From: Paenibacillus sp. FSL K6-1096
GTDB taxonomy: Bacteria; Bacillota; Bacilli; Paenibacillales; Paenibacillaceae
Assembly: GCF_037977055.1 (NCBI RefSeq)
Contig: NZ_CP150274.1
Location: 1,116,001 to 1,180,000, forward strand
Direction of reading: 5' to 3'
DNA length: 64,000 bases
Each line of letters opens with the position of its first letter. Within the stretch, counting starts at the first letter, position 1. Of the stretch, positions 53,493-61,648 are shown in pieces. The translations under genes were made by a program, and so were the position numbers. The notes beneath the pieces were generated by a model. It was given only the letters and a program-made list of their open reading frames with translations. It made no database searches and had not been told where the DNA came from.

Positions 53493-53604
53493 CCCTCCTT
53501 GCACCCGTCACTGTACATCATTTGCCCTAACATGCTACAATACGGACCCGGCCGCTGGCGGCCAGGCTTCCTGCCTGCTGCACTGCTGCTTGCTGTACCG
53601 GAAC

Positions 53605-54360
53605 CTACTGCGCAATCTGCTCGCGGATATTCGCGAGAATCTTCTTCTCCAGCCTCGACACCTGCACCTGCGAGATGCCGAGGCGGCTGGCGACCTCCGA
53701 CTGGGTCTGATCGCGGTAGTACCGCAGGTACACAATCAGCCGCTCGCGTTCGGTCAATGCGCCAATGGCCTCGTTCAGCGCCAGCTTGTCGAACCAGCGC
53801 TCCTGCGAGTCGTCAGCGATCTGGTCGATCAGGGTGATCGGGTCGCCGTCGTTCTCGAAGACGGTCTCGTGAATCGAGGTCGGCGGCTTGTTGGCCTCCT
53901 GGGCGAAGACGATTTCTTCAGGCGTGACGCCCAGCGCCTCCGCCACCTCACCGATGGTCGGCAGGCGGTCAAGCGTCTTCGACATCTCGTCCTTCATCTT
54001 GCGCACCTTGTTGGCCATCTCCTTCAGCGAGCGGCTGACCTTGAGCGTGCCGTCATCGCGGAGGAACCGCTGGATCTCGCCGATAATCATCGGCACCGCA
54101 TAGGTGGAGAACTTGACCTCATAGCTGAGGTCGAACTTATCAACGGACTTCAGCAGTCCGATACAGCCGATCTGGAACAGATCATCCGGTTCATATCCGC
54201 GGTTCATAAACCGCTGGACCACCGACCAGACGAGGCGGATATTGCAGTTGACCAGCGTGTCGCGGGCCGTATGGTCTCCGGCCTGACTGAGCGCGATGAG
54301 ACGTTTGACCTCCGCATCGTCCAAATAGGTCGGCGGAGCTTTTTTTGCTTCGGCATCCAT
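53605..54360 (-). CDS. sigF: Forespore sigma factor SigF (SpoIIAC)
   Basis: A 251-residue sigma-70-family factor that directs early forespore transcription after asymmetric division. Region 2: NIRLVWSVVQRFMNRGYEPDDLFQIGCIGLLKSVDKFDLSYEVKFSTYA; region 3 with VPMIIGEIQRFLRDDGTLKVSRSLKEM; region 4: LTERERLIVYLRYYRDQTQSEVASRLGISQVQVSRLEKK. It is held inactive by SpoIIAB, encoded 11 bp upstream. Length and motifs match the B. subtilis protein. Last gene of the spoIIA operon. Confidence 0.97.
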   Translation of the reverse strand: MDAEAKKAPPTYLDDAEVKRLIALSQAGDHTARDTLVNCNIRLVWSVVQRFMNRGYEPDDLFQIGCIGLLKSVDKFDLSYEVKFSTYAVPMIIGEIQRFLRDDGTLKVSRSLKEMANKVRKMKDEMSKTLDRLPTIGEVAEALGVTPEEIVFAQEANKPPTSIHETVFENDGDPITLIDQIADDSQERWFDKLALNEAIGALTERERLIVYLRYYRDQTQSEVASRLGISQVQVSRLEKKILANIREQIAQ

Positions 54361-54371
54361 GGCTCCAACCC

Positions 54372-54830
54372 CTAATTGTATAAAGCTTTTTTCGAGACGA
54401 TGGTTTTCTTCATGGAGATGGAGGTTCCCCGTCCCGGTTCACTGGTAACCTCGAATTCATCCATGAAATTCTCCATAATGGTGAAGCCCATACCCGAGCG
54501 CTCCAGCTCCGGCTTGGACGTATAGAGCGGCTGCTGGGCCAGCTCCAGATCCTCAATGCCCCGGCCCTGATCCTCGATGACCAGATGAACCGTCTCCTTC
54601 TCGATGGAGGCCGAGATGCTGACAATTCCTTCCGGATCGCTGTCGTATCCGTGAATGATGCAGTTGGTGACCGCTTCAGACACCACTGTCTTCAGATCGT
54701 TCAGCTCCTCCATCGTTGGATCAAGCCGGGAGACGAACGCTGCTACGACAACGCGCGCGAACGATTCATTCTCCGACAATGCGGCAAACTGGACACTCAT
54801 GAAATTACGGGCTTTGCTGCTGTTCGTCAT
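54372..54830 (-). CDS. spoIIAB: Anti-sigma F factor and kinase SpoIIAB
   Basis: A 152-residue GHKL-fold protein that binds SigF and phosphorylates SpoIIAA. The N-box is [16 protein letters not shown] at about 46-61, the G1-type box DQGRGIEDL follows, and the G2 loop [19 protein letters not shown] carries the ATP-lid glycines. Its start overlaps the spoIIAA stop (ATGA, 4 bp). Length is typical. Confidence 0.97.
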   Translation of the reverse strand: MTNSSKARNFMSVQFAALSENESFARVVVAAFVSRLDPTMEELNDLKTVVSEAVTNCIIHGYDSDPEGIVSISASIEKETVHLVIEDQGRGIEDLELAQQPLYTSKPELERSGMGFTIMENFMDEFEVTSEPGRGTSISMKKTIVSKKALYN

Positions 54831-55180
54831 AACGCAACCTCCAAATCCGAGAGTGCGGCGCTCTCGTTGTCATATAGGGGCATGATTTTGAACAAACCCG
54901 ACATTTCCAGCAGGCGCTTCACCGGCGCATTGGCATCGCAGACGGCCATCTTCCCGCCCTTGGCGCGGATCAGCTTATACCTGCCGAGAATGACTCCAAG
55001 CCCTGAGCTGTCCATGAACTGCAGGTCCTTCAGGCTAAGGATCAGATGCTCCACCTGGCCCCGCATAATTGCTTCATCCATATCCATTCGTACGTAATCG
55101 GCTGCATGATGGTCCAGCTCTCCGGACAACCGGACAATCAGCACACCCCGGTGATGCTCCATCTCCACATGAGAATTCAT
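54827..55180 (-). CDS. spoIIAA: Anti-anti-sigma F factor SpoIIAA
   Basis: A 117-residue STAS-domain protein that frees SigF from SpoIIAB. The phospho-acceptor is S58 in [14 protein letters not shown], the same position as in B. subtilis. Start ATG 55180 (MNSHVEM) with AGGAG 10 bp upstream; an in-frame GTG at 55189 overlaps that ribosome site. A candidate sigma-H promoter lies about 70-100 bp upstream, between dacF and this gene. Confidence 0.96.
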   Translation of the reverse strand: MNSHVEMEHHRGVLIVRLSGELDHHAADYVRMDMDEAIMRGQVEHLILSLKDLQFMDSSGLGVILGRYKLIRAKGGKMAVCDANAPVKRLLEMSGLFKIMPLYDNESAALSDLEVAL

Positions 55181-55250
55181 TCTTGCCACTCTCCTCTTCG
55201 TTGCTGGGTCAACCGCCCTGTAACTTCATAACTTTCCCCTACAGGGACAA

Positions 55251-55278
55251 GGTTTCTACACCGCAAATGAGGATTCCT
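55251..55278 (-). promoter_or_regulatory. Candidate sigma-H promoter of spoIIAA-spoIIAB-sigF
   Basis: On the minus strand AGGAATC (55272-55278), then 13-14 bp, then GTAGAAAC (55252-55259). This resembles the sigma-H consensus (AGGAWWT and GAAT), which drives spoIIA in B. subtilis. A weak hairpin (CCGTCC/GGACGG, 55372-55389, no U-run) lies between dacF and this point. Confidence 0.4.
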
Positions 55279-55407
55279 GCCTCACGACAAAACTAGAAGA
55301 AAACCCCTAATAACCTACATAAAACACAGAAGCACTCTACAAAAAGGAACAAATAAGTGGAAACAGCATTCCCGTCCTTTCAGGGACGGCAACGCACCGG
55401 CCGCCGC

Positions 55408-56619
55408 TTAATCCTTCGTAAACATTGAGCCTGTAGCCCGCTTGAACAACTTCCACCAGCCGGCCTTGGCGATATTCTCGCCTGCCTTCAGCTCGTATTC
55501 CTTCAGCATGTCGTTCCCCTGGTACACCACCAGCTTGCCGACCGTCTGGCCTTCAGCCACCGGCGCCTTCACATGCTCATTCAGCACCAGCTCATGGCGG
55601 ATTCCTTCCTGGGTCACTCCTTTACGGAGCAGGATACTGTAGTCCTCCTCTGCAACCAGCGGCAGCTGGCTCTTGACGCCCTTCTCTACTCGTACGGTGC
55701 CGATCGTATCGCCTGCTTTGTGAATCGTATGCAATTTGTACTGGGAAAACAGGTAGTCGAACATCGCCGACACTTCGCTGTTACGCGTCTTGGTGTTCGG
55801 CTCGCCCAGCACCACCGCTACCGCACGCAGGCCGTCTCTCGACGCCGTAGCGGACAGGCAAAACTTCGCTTCCGAGGTGTAGCCGGTCTTGAGGCCGTCA
55901 GCCCCCGTATAGAAGCGCACCAGCTTGTTCGTATTCACCAGCCAGAACGGCTTGGGCGAATCCTTGCGCAGATAATCCTGGTAGGAGCCGGTGTATTTGA
56001 TAATCTGCTCATGCTTCAGCAGCTCCCGGCTGATGACAGCAATATCATGCGCGGAGGAATAATGGTTCGCTGCCGGCAGCCCGTTGCAATTAGCAAAATG
56101 CGTATCCTTCAGGCCCAGCTCCTTCGCCTTCTCGTTCATCAGGTCCACGAACGCGCTCTCCGAGCCGGCAATTTTCTCTGCCATGGCTACAGAAGCGTCA
56201 TTGCCGGAGGCCATCGCGATACCTTTTAGCATATCGTCCACCGTCATTTCCTCACCCGGCTCCAGAAAAATCTGTGAACCGCCCATCGATGCGGCATACT
56301 CGCTGGTCCGCACCTTGTCGGTTAGCTGCAGCCGTCCTTCATCCAGTGCCTCCACCGTCAGCAGCATAGTCATAATCTTGGTAATACTGGCCGGCGGAAG
56401 CTTATCATGGCTATTCTTCTGGTAGATAACCGTGCCTGTACTGGCATCCATGAGAATGGCAGAGCGTGCTCCAGGGGCCAGATCAGCGGCAGAAGCTCCT
56501 CCGGCGGAGCCGGAACCCGCGTTGCCTTTGGCTTTTTCCTCGGCGAAGGCGCCTGTTGCCCCTCCCAGAACCGATACGGCGATGCACAGCGCAAGCGTAA
56601 CATAACGAATTTTCCTCAC
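55408..56619 (-). CDS. dacF: Sporulation D-alanyl-D-alanine carboxypeptidase DacF
   Basis: A 403-residue exported D,D-carboxypeptidase regulating peptidoglycan cross-linking in the forespore. Signal peptide over about 1-26 (cut near AFA-EEK), then SITK at 78-81, SGN at 138-140 and KTG at 244-246, the full penicillin-binding set. A C-terminal amphipathic end (GWWKLFKRATGSMF) could anchor it to the membrane. Start GTG 56619 has AGGAGG 9 bp upstream; the longer ATG frame to 56649 includes the ribosome site. Precedes spoIIAA as in Bacillus. A second PBP5-type gene (dacB) is at 7184. Confidence 0.95.
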   Translation of the reverse strand: MRKIRYVTLALCIAVSVLGGATGAFAEEKAKGNAGSGSAGGASAADLAPGARSAILMDASTGTVIYQKNSHDKLPPASITKIMTMLLTVEALDEGRLQLTDKVRTSEYAASMGGSQIFLEPGEEMTVDDMLKGIAMASGNDASVAMAEKIAGSESAFVDLMNEKAKELGLKDTHFANCNGLPAANHYSSAHDIAVISRELLKHEQIIKYTGSYQDYLRKDSPKPFWLVNTNKLVRFYTGADGLKTGYTSEAKFCLSATASRDGLRAVAVVLGEPNTKTRNSEVSAMFDYLFSQYKLHTIHKAGDTIGTVRVEKGVKSQLPLVAEEDYSILLRKGVTQEGIRHELVLNEHVKAPVAEGQTVGKLVVYQGNDMLKEYELKAGENIAKAGWWKLFKRATGSMFTKD

Positions 56620-56711
56620 AATGGTTCCCCTCCTGAACTTAACCTTCATTTCACAGGTACTGTGTTCCAGTTTCGTCCAAAAGGCAGGGAATTATTCCAT
56701 TGGGGATCAAC

Positions 56712-56760
56712 AAAAAACAAGCTTCCCCTTGTCCCGAGCGACAATTGATGAGGAAGCCTG
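56712..56760 (-). terminator. Terminator of the acyltransferase gene
   Basis: On the minus strand CAGGCTTCC (56752-56760) pairs with GGAAGCTTG (56718-56726) with one G-U pair, followed by TTTTTT. Confidence 0.75.
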
Positions 56761-56799
56761 CTTCAATCTGCTTATTATGACTATGAGTTGCTCTGCCCG

Positions 56800-57810
56800 C
56801 TATCGTACACTGCCCGCATTGACAACTGGACGGCTGCGGCCGCCATGCCCCAGATAGAGCCTGGACAACACAGGGGAGCGCATGGCCCACATGGCTGCGA
56901 ACAGCGGAACGGCGACACCAACGAGTGTAAAGGGCACCAACCCGTAATCTGTACCGAGCAGGTACTTAAGCCCGTAGTTCAGCGGCAGATGCAGGTACAT
57001 GATGGCAATGGAGTTGCGCCCCAGCGCCCCCATCCAGTCCAGCGGCACCAGCTTCGAGAGCTGGTAGACTGCGGCGCAGATCGTCAGGGAGATCATCAGC
57101 GGAACCGCCAGGTCCAGCACCAGCGCGTCATACTCCTTGTATTTCATATTCAGGCTGTAATGGATGATTCCTTGCCGCTCCAGCAGCAGCACCAGCCCGG
57201 ATAACGGAAGCAGCAGCGGCAGCGCCCAATAGCGGCGGAGCAGCGCAGGGATCAGGGTTTTACCGTAGAAGCCAATGGCATAATACGTGACGGCCAGCAG
57301 GGATACGTCGGCATTCCAGGGCATATTGAACGTTCGGAGGACGGTCAGTGAGATGAGATGCGACAGCAGATAAGCGGAGACGATCAGGAGAATTTGCGTG
57401 CGGCGGGAATACCGGATGATGTATCCGAACAGCAATTGAGTGAACAGCAGGCAGGTGATGAACCAGAACACCCCGTAAGGTCCGGTCAGCGTCATGCCGC
57501 CGTATAACAGCCTGGCTATATTCTCGGCGAAGCCTTTTACATTCAGGGTGAACAGCAGCAGCACCGCCGCAATTAGCAGTCCATAGGCGAAGTAGGGTGT
57601 CATCAGCCCCCGGGTGCGCTTCAGCGCCCATTGCAGATACCGGCCGGGCTCCACGGGCTTGAAGACCAGTCCGCTAAGGATGAAGAAGAGCGGCATCCGG
57701 AACCACGATAGATAATGATTCGCTGCAGCATCGCCGGAATGGCCCATGACCACAAAAATAATACTGAATCCCTTGGCGGCATCAATCCATAATTCACGCG
57801 GTTTATTCAC
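56800..57810 (-). CDS. Membrane acyltransferase (acyltransferase 3 family)
   Basis: A 336-residue membrane protein with about ten spans. The family start RELWIDAAKGFSIIFVVMGHS places the conserved Asp and His near residues 10-24; FRMPLFFILSGLVF follows. Members O-acetylate sugars or cell-wall polymers (e.g. fucose 4-O-acetylase type). Substrate not identifiable. Single gene with its own terminator; the 406-bp gap before it contains one dispersed TGTAnnCGG motif. Confidence 0.85.
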   Translation of the reverse strand: MNKPRELWIDAAKGFSIIFVVMGHSGDAAANHYLSWFRMPLFFILSGLVFKPVEPGRYLQWALKRTRGLMTPYFAYGLLIAAVLLLFTLNVKGFAENIARLLYGGMTLTGPYGVFWFITCLLFTQLLFGYIIRYSRRTQILLIVSAYLLSHLISLTVLRTFNMPWNADVSLLAVTYYAIGFYGKTLIPALLRRYWALPLLLPLSGLVLLLERQGIIHYSLNMKYKEYDALVLDLAVPLMISLTICAAVYQLSKLVPLDWMGALGRNSIAIMYLHLPLNYGLKYLLGTDYGLVPFTLVGVAVPLFAAMWAMRSPVLSRLYLGHGGRSRPVVNAGSVR

Positions 57811-58089
57811 TGTTCCCTTCCATCTCCTCCCATTATCAGCAGTAATTTAATATAATTATAAAAGCGCCGCTGTTTCTTTTCAAATTTTAATGAAATTTTT
57901 CAGCCGAATTTCTGAAACACAATTCTCTTAACAACGGGAAATCCGCTGCAAAAATAAGCCGATCTTCCTAGAGCGCTCCTTTCGGCCCCGGTGGGGCTTA
58001 AATAGGGCTAAAGTCGGGCGTCAGAGCGGGGAGATAGCGGGTAATGGAAAGGTCGCTGGCTAGGCGTGGGGATGCAGGGAGACGGGACG

Positions 58090-58122
58090 CGAATGTGATC
58101 GGTTTTTCGATTACATTTGAGA
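58090..58122. repeat. Dispersed TGTA-CGG...TTACA motif, single copy
   Basis: gcgaatgtgatcggtttttcg followed by attacatttg; same core as the array at 16346 and the copies near 31178, 31532 and 31583. In the otherwise empty gap 57811-58216; the minus strand again reads SNVIEKP-like. Confidence 0.7.
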
Positions 58123-58172
58123 AGTGAGAGCCGGGAGTGTGGAGTGGCACTAGTAGCCTGGCAGACAGCGTA

Positions 58173-58198
58173 AGGGCCACCCGCTGGCGGATGGCCCT
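58173..58198 (-). terminator. Hairpin after dppF
   Basis: AGGGCCACCCGC pairs with GCGGATGGCCCT around 2 bases (12-bp stem, one G-U pair). No U-run follows, so it may be a weak or processing structure. Confidence 0.5.
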
Positions 58199-58216
58199 CT
58201 CTTGCTGTTGCTATAT

Positions 58217-59179
58217 TTATACCAGGTGGCAGGCTGCCTGATGGCCCGAATCCACCTCACGCAGCTCCGGTGTCTCCGTCCGGCAGCGGTCCACCGCATA
58301 AGGACAGCGGGGGTGAAAGGCGCAGCCGGAGGGCGGAGTCTCTGGGTTCGGCACATCTCCGGTCAGGACGATGCGCTCCTTCTTCAGCCCCGGATTCGGG
58401 ACCGGTACAGCGGACATCAGCGCCTGCGTATACGGATGCAGCGGCTTCGCGAACAGCTCCTTGGTCGGGGCCAGCTCCACAATCCGCCCCAGGTACATCA
58501 CCGCCACGCGGTCGCTGATGAACTTCACGACCGACAGGTCGTGAGAGATGAACATATACGTCAGGCCGTATTGCTCCTGCAGATCCTGCATCAGGTTCAG
58601 CACCTGGGCCTGAATGGAGACATCCAGCGCGGATACCGGCTCATCGCAGACAATGAACTTCGGATTCAGCGCAAGCGCACGGGCGATCCCGACCCGCTGG
58701 CGCTGTCCTCCGGAGAATTCATGGGGATAGCGGTGGGCCTGATAGGGGGATAAGCCCACTACCTCCATTAGCTGCTCAACCCGGCTTTTTAGCTCGCCTG
58801 CTGGAGCGGAGCCATGGGTCCGAAGCGGCTCCTCCAGAATGCGCTGAACCGTCCAGCGGGGATCGAGCGAGGCGTACGGGTCCTGGAACACCATTTGCAT
58901 ATCGGTACGGAACTTGCGGAGCTGCTCAGGATTCAGGGCCCGTACATCCGTGCCCCCGAACCTGATCTCGCCGTCCGTCGGCTCGATCAGCCGCAGGATG
59001 GCCCGGCCGGTGGTCGATTTGCCGCAGCCGGATTCGCCGACCACCGCCAGCGTCTCCCCCTGCTCCACGGATAAGGTGATCCCGTCCACCGCTTTGACAG
59101 CGCCGACCTGCTTGGCGAAGAAGCCTTTGCGGATCGGATAGTGCTTTTTAAGATTGCGGACTTCAAGTAATGTCGTCAT
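58217..59179 (-). CDS. dppF: Peptide ABC transporter ATPase DppF/OppF
   Basis: A 320-residue ATP-binding subunit of an oligopeptide or dipeptide importer. Walker [10 protein letters not shown] at 48-56, signature [15 protein letters not shown], Walker [15 protein letters not shown], and the C-terminal OppF-type iron-sulfur-like cysteine pattern [18 protein letters not shown]. Start ATG 59179 has GGAGGGGG upstream and overlaps the dppD stop by 4 bp. Final gene of the operon. Whether its substrate is di- or oligopeptides is not resolvable. Confidence 0.94.
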   Translation of the reverse strand: MTTLLEVRNLKKHYPIRKGFFAKQVGAVKAVDGITLSVEQGETLAVVGESGCGKSTTGRAILRLIEPTDGEIRFGGTDVRALNPEQLRKFRTDMQMVFQDPYASLDPRWTVQRILEEPLRTHGSAPAGELKSRVEQLMEVVGLSPYQAHRYPHEFSGGQRQRVGIARALALNPKFIVCDEPVSALDVSIQAQVLNLMQDLQEQYGLTYMFISHDLSVVKFISDRVAVMYLGRIVELAPTKELFAKPLHPYTQALMSAVPVPNPGLKKERIVLTGDVPNPETPPSGCAFHPRCPYAVDRCRTETPELREVDSGHQAACHLV

Positions 59180-60153
59180 AGTACCCCCTCCTGCTGCAGA
59201 ATACAGCGGCACGTATGGCCCGGCTGCACTTCCAGCAGCTCAGGCTGCTGCTCGCGGCAGCGGTCCACCGCCACCGGGCAGCGCGGCGCGAACCGGCAGC
59301 CGGCCGGCAGGTTCGCCGGATTCGGCACCTGACCCGGAATTGAGCGCAGCCGTTCCTCATCCCCGGCAAGCTGAGGCAGGGAAGCCAGCAGCCCTTGCGT
59401 ATACGGATGCAGCGGCTGGCTGTACAGGGTAGCCACATCGGTCTCCTCGACAATCTGGCCGGCATACATGATAACGACCCGGTCACACATCTCGGCGACG
59501 ACGCCCAGATCATGCGTAATCATGAGGATCGACATGCCTTCGTTCTTTTGCAGCTCCCGCATCAGATCGAGAATCTGCGCCTGAATGGTTACATCCAGCG
59601 CCGTGGTTGGCTCATCAGCTATGAGCAGTTGGGGATTACAGACCATCGCCATCGCGATCATCACCCGCTGCCGCATTCCGCCGGAGAGCTGATGGGCATA
59701 CTGCTGCGCAATCTTCTCGGGGCGGGGAATGCCGACCTTGCGGAGCATCTCCACCGCCCGGGCATCGGCTTCCTTCCTGCTCAGCTTCATATGGTAGCGC
59801 GCCGATTCGGAGATCTGGCGGCCGATCTTGAACACCGGATTGAGTGAGGTCATCGGCTCCTGAAAGATCATTGCAATCCGGTTACCCCGGATGCTCCGCA
59901 CCTCATTCATCGGCATCTTCAGCATATCCTTGCCTTCAAAGCGGATCTGGCCGGAGGCAATCCGGCTGATCCGTTTGGGCAGCAGCTGCATGATGGAGAG
60001 GGAGGTGATGCTTTTGCCGCAGCCGGATTCACCGACAATCCCGAGTGTCTCGCCTTTGCGCACTGACAGACTGATGCCGTCCACCGCACGGATGGTCCCC
60101 GCCGCTGTCTGAAATTCAGTGCATAGCCCTGATACCTCCAGCAGTTCTGTCAT
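59176..60153 (-). CDS. dppD: Peptide ABC transporter ATPase DppD/OppD
   Basis: A 325-residue ATP-binding subunit. Walker A GESGCGKS at 41-48, [15 protein letters not shown], Walker [15 protein letters not shown], and a C-terminal cysteine motif [17 protein letters not shown]. Pairs with DppF as the ATPase heterodimer of a peptide importer. 96 bp separate it from the M20 peptidase gene, a gap occupied by a 53-bp dispersed repeat. Confidence 0.94.
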   Translation of the reverse strand: MTELLEVSGLCTEFQTAAGTIRAVDGISLSVRKGETLGIVGESGCGKSITSLSIMQLLPKRISRIASGQIRFEGKDMLKMPMNEVRSIRGNRIAMIFQEPMTSLNPVFKIGRQISESARYHMKLSRKEADARAVEMLRKVGIPRPEKIAQQYAHQLSGGMRQRVMIAMAMVCNPQLLIADEPTTALDVTIQAQILDLMRELQKNEGMSILMITHDLGVVAEMCDRVVIMYAGQIVEETDVATLYSQPLHPYTQGLLASLPQLAGDEERLRSIPGQVPNPANLPAGCRFAPRCPVAVDRCREQQPELLEVQPGHTCRCILQQEGVL

Positions 60154-60179
60154 GATTACCCCTCCTCCAAAAAACTCCC

Positions 60180-60231
60180 CACAAAGTGATGTTTTGCTTC
60201 GATGTTTACTCAGGTACTTTGCGGGGGCCCC
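60180..60231. repeat. Dispersed 53-bp element, copy B
   Basis: cacaaagtgatgttttgctt ... actcaggtactttgcgggg followed by gcccc; matches copy A at 50749-50801. It sits inside a peptide-uptake operon, between the M20 peptidase and dppD genes. Confidence 0.7.
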
Positions 60232-60249
60232 AACTAATTATTTCTCTTC

Positions 60250-61530
60250 TTATTTCTCTTCTTCCACGCCCAAATATTTCAGCGCCGTCAAGGCATAGAC
60301 CTTCGCACACTGGATGATCTGCCAGACGGGAGCTTTTTCATTAAAGTTATGAATCGTGGACAGCTCGGCCGGGCCGTATTGCAGCACAGGAATGTTATGC
60401 GTCCGGAAATGGCGGGCATCGCTGGAGGCCCATTGCAGCACCCCGTATGCCTCTTCCCCGCTGACCTCGCAGATACTCTCCACCAGATCCTTGACCACCG
60501 GCTCCTCATTAGAGGTCCAGTTGGCGTTGCCCTGGAAGCCGAAGCCCTTCACTTCAGACTCAATGCCTGCTTCCAGAAGCAGGGAGCGGGCACGGTCCAG
60601 CACATCGAGGTAATCCACCCCGAACGGCACCCGGGAATCGACCTGAATGGTGCAGCGGTCCGCTACCACATTCACTTTGGTTCCGCCCTGGATCGTTCCA
60701 ATGTTCACTGTTACATGGTCGAACACCTGATAGGCCACGGAGCCGTCATCTTCACGCTCCTTCACATAATCCTGCGAGATCCGGATGATCTCCCGCACCT
60801 CCTCCGGCACTTCAACCTTGATGTCCCACAGCCGCTGCAGCGCTTCAATCCCCTTGGCCGCCTTAACAATGGCGCTGTCGCCGACAACCGGCGCGAGGCT
60901 GCCGTGGCCCGGTGTCCCTTCCACAGTGAATTCAAACCAGCAGCTGCCCTTTTGCCCGATGGTCGGGTTCAGCGGGCCGGAAGGCTCGGCAATCACCGCA
61001 GCGGTTCCGGTAATCAGCCCGCGCTCCAGCACCCAGGGCACGCCCAGATGGCCGCCCGTCTCTTCATCGGGTACGATCAGCAGGGACAGGTCGCCCTTCA
61101 GCGGCACGCCCAGCTTCGACATCAGCGCAGTGACGTAGATTAACCCGGCCAGGCCAGCCTTCATGTCAGATGCCCCCCGGCCCAACAGGTAGCCGTCCAC
61201 GATATCGCCGCAGAACGGATCAAAGTCCCAGCGCGAGCGGTCTCCCGCCGGAACGACATCGGTATGTCCGCAGTAGATCAGTTTTTTGCCGGTGCGCTCT
61301 TCCGCCCCTGCCTCAAAGGTCGATACAAGGTTGAACATCGTCTCGGTTGCCGGATAGATCGAAGTGTCGATCCCCGCTTCCTTCAGATAATTAATAATGA
61401 AAGCGCTGATCTCCCGCGAATCGCCCGGCGGATTCTCCGAAGGGAAACGGATCAGCTGGGAGCACAGCTCCAGCAACTCCTCTGTTCCGGCGTCGATCGC
61501 ATCCAGCACCTTGCTTCTCCAGTCCGTCAT
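60250..61530 (-). CDS. M20 family metallopeptidase (ArgE/DapE-like)
   Basis: A 426-residue cytoplasmic zinc hydrolase. Metal ligands: H89 in CGHTDVVPAGD with D91, the bridging D122 in GRGASDMKAGLAG, and the catalytic and ligand glutamates E156-E157 in VPDEETGGHLG. A dimerisation insertion (GHGSLAPVVGDSAIVKA) is in the middle. It could be a peptidase or an N-acyl amino acid deacylase. Start ATG 61530 has AAGGAG 11 bp upstream. Its place between a peptide-binding protein and the transporter ATPases suggests it processes the imported substrate. Confidence 0.88.
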   Translation of the reverse strand: MTDWRSKVLDAIDAGTEELLELCSQLIRFPSENPPGDSREISAFIINYLKEAGIDTSIYPATETMFNLVSTFEAGAEERTGKKLIYCGHTDVVPAGDRSRWDFDPFCGDIVDGYLLGRGASDMKAGLAGLIYVTALMSKLGVPLKGDLSLLIVPDEETGGHLGVPWVLERGLITGTAAVIAEPSGPLNPTIGQKGSCWFEFTVEGTPGHGSLAPVVGDSAIVKAAKGIEALQRLWDIKVEVPEEVREIIRISQDYVKEREDDGSVAYQVFDHVTVNIGTIQGGTKVNVVADRCTIQVDSRVPFGVDYLDVLDRARSLLLEAGIESEVKGFGFQGNANWTSNEEPVVKDLVESICEVSGEEAYGVLQWASSDARHFRTHNIPVLQYGPAELSTIHNFNEKAPVWQIIQCAKVYALTALKYLGVEEEK

Positions 61531-61600
61531 GGTTCCGACTTCTCCTTTGCGGCCCCGCCGGCCTGCCTTAGGGCAGGTACGGGGTCCTGTGAATTTGTGC

Positions 61601-61635
61601 AAAGAGGGACAAGCCAGGGGCCTGTCCGCTCTCTT
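61601..61635 (-). terminator. Hairpin between binding protein and M20 genes
   Basis: AAAGAG pairs with CTCTTT and GGACA with TGTCC in a two-part stem 14 bp after the binding-protein stop. No U-run, so partial attenuation or transcript stabilisation is likely rather than full stop. Confidence 0.5.
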
Positions 61636-61648
61636 TTAGCCAAAATGC

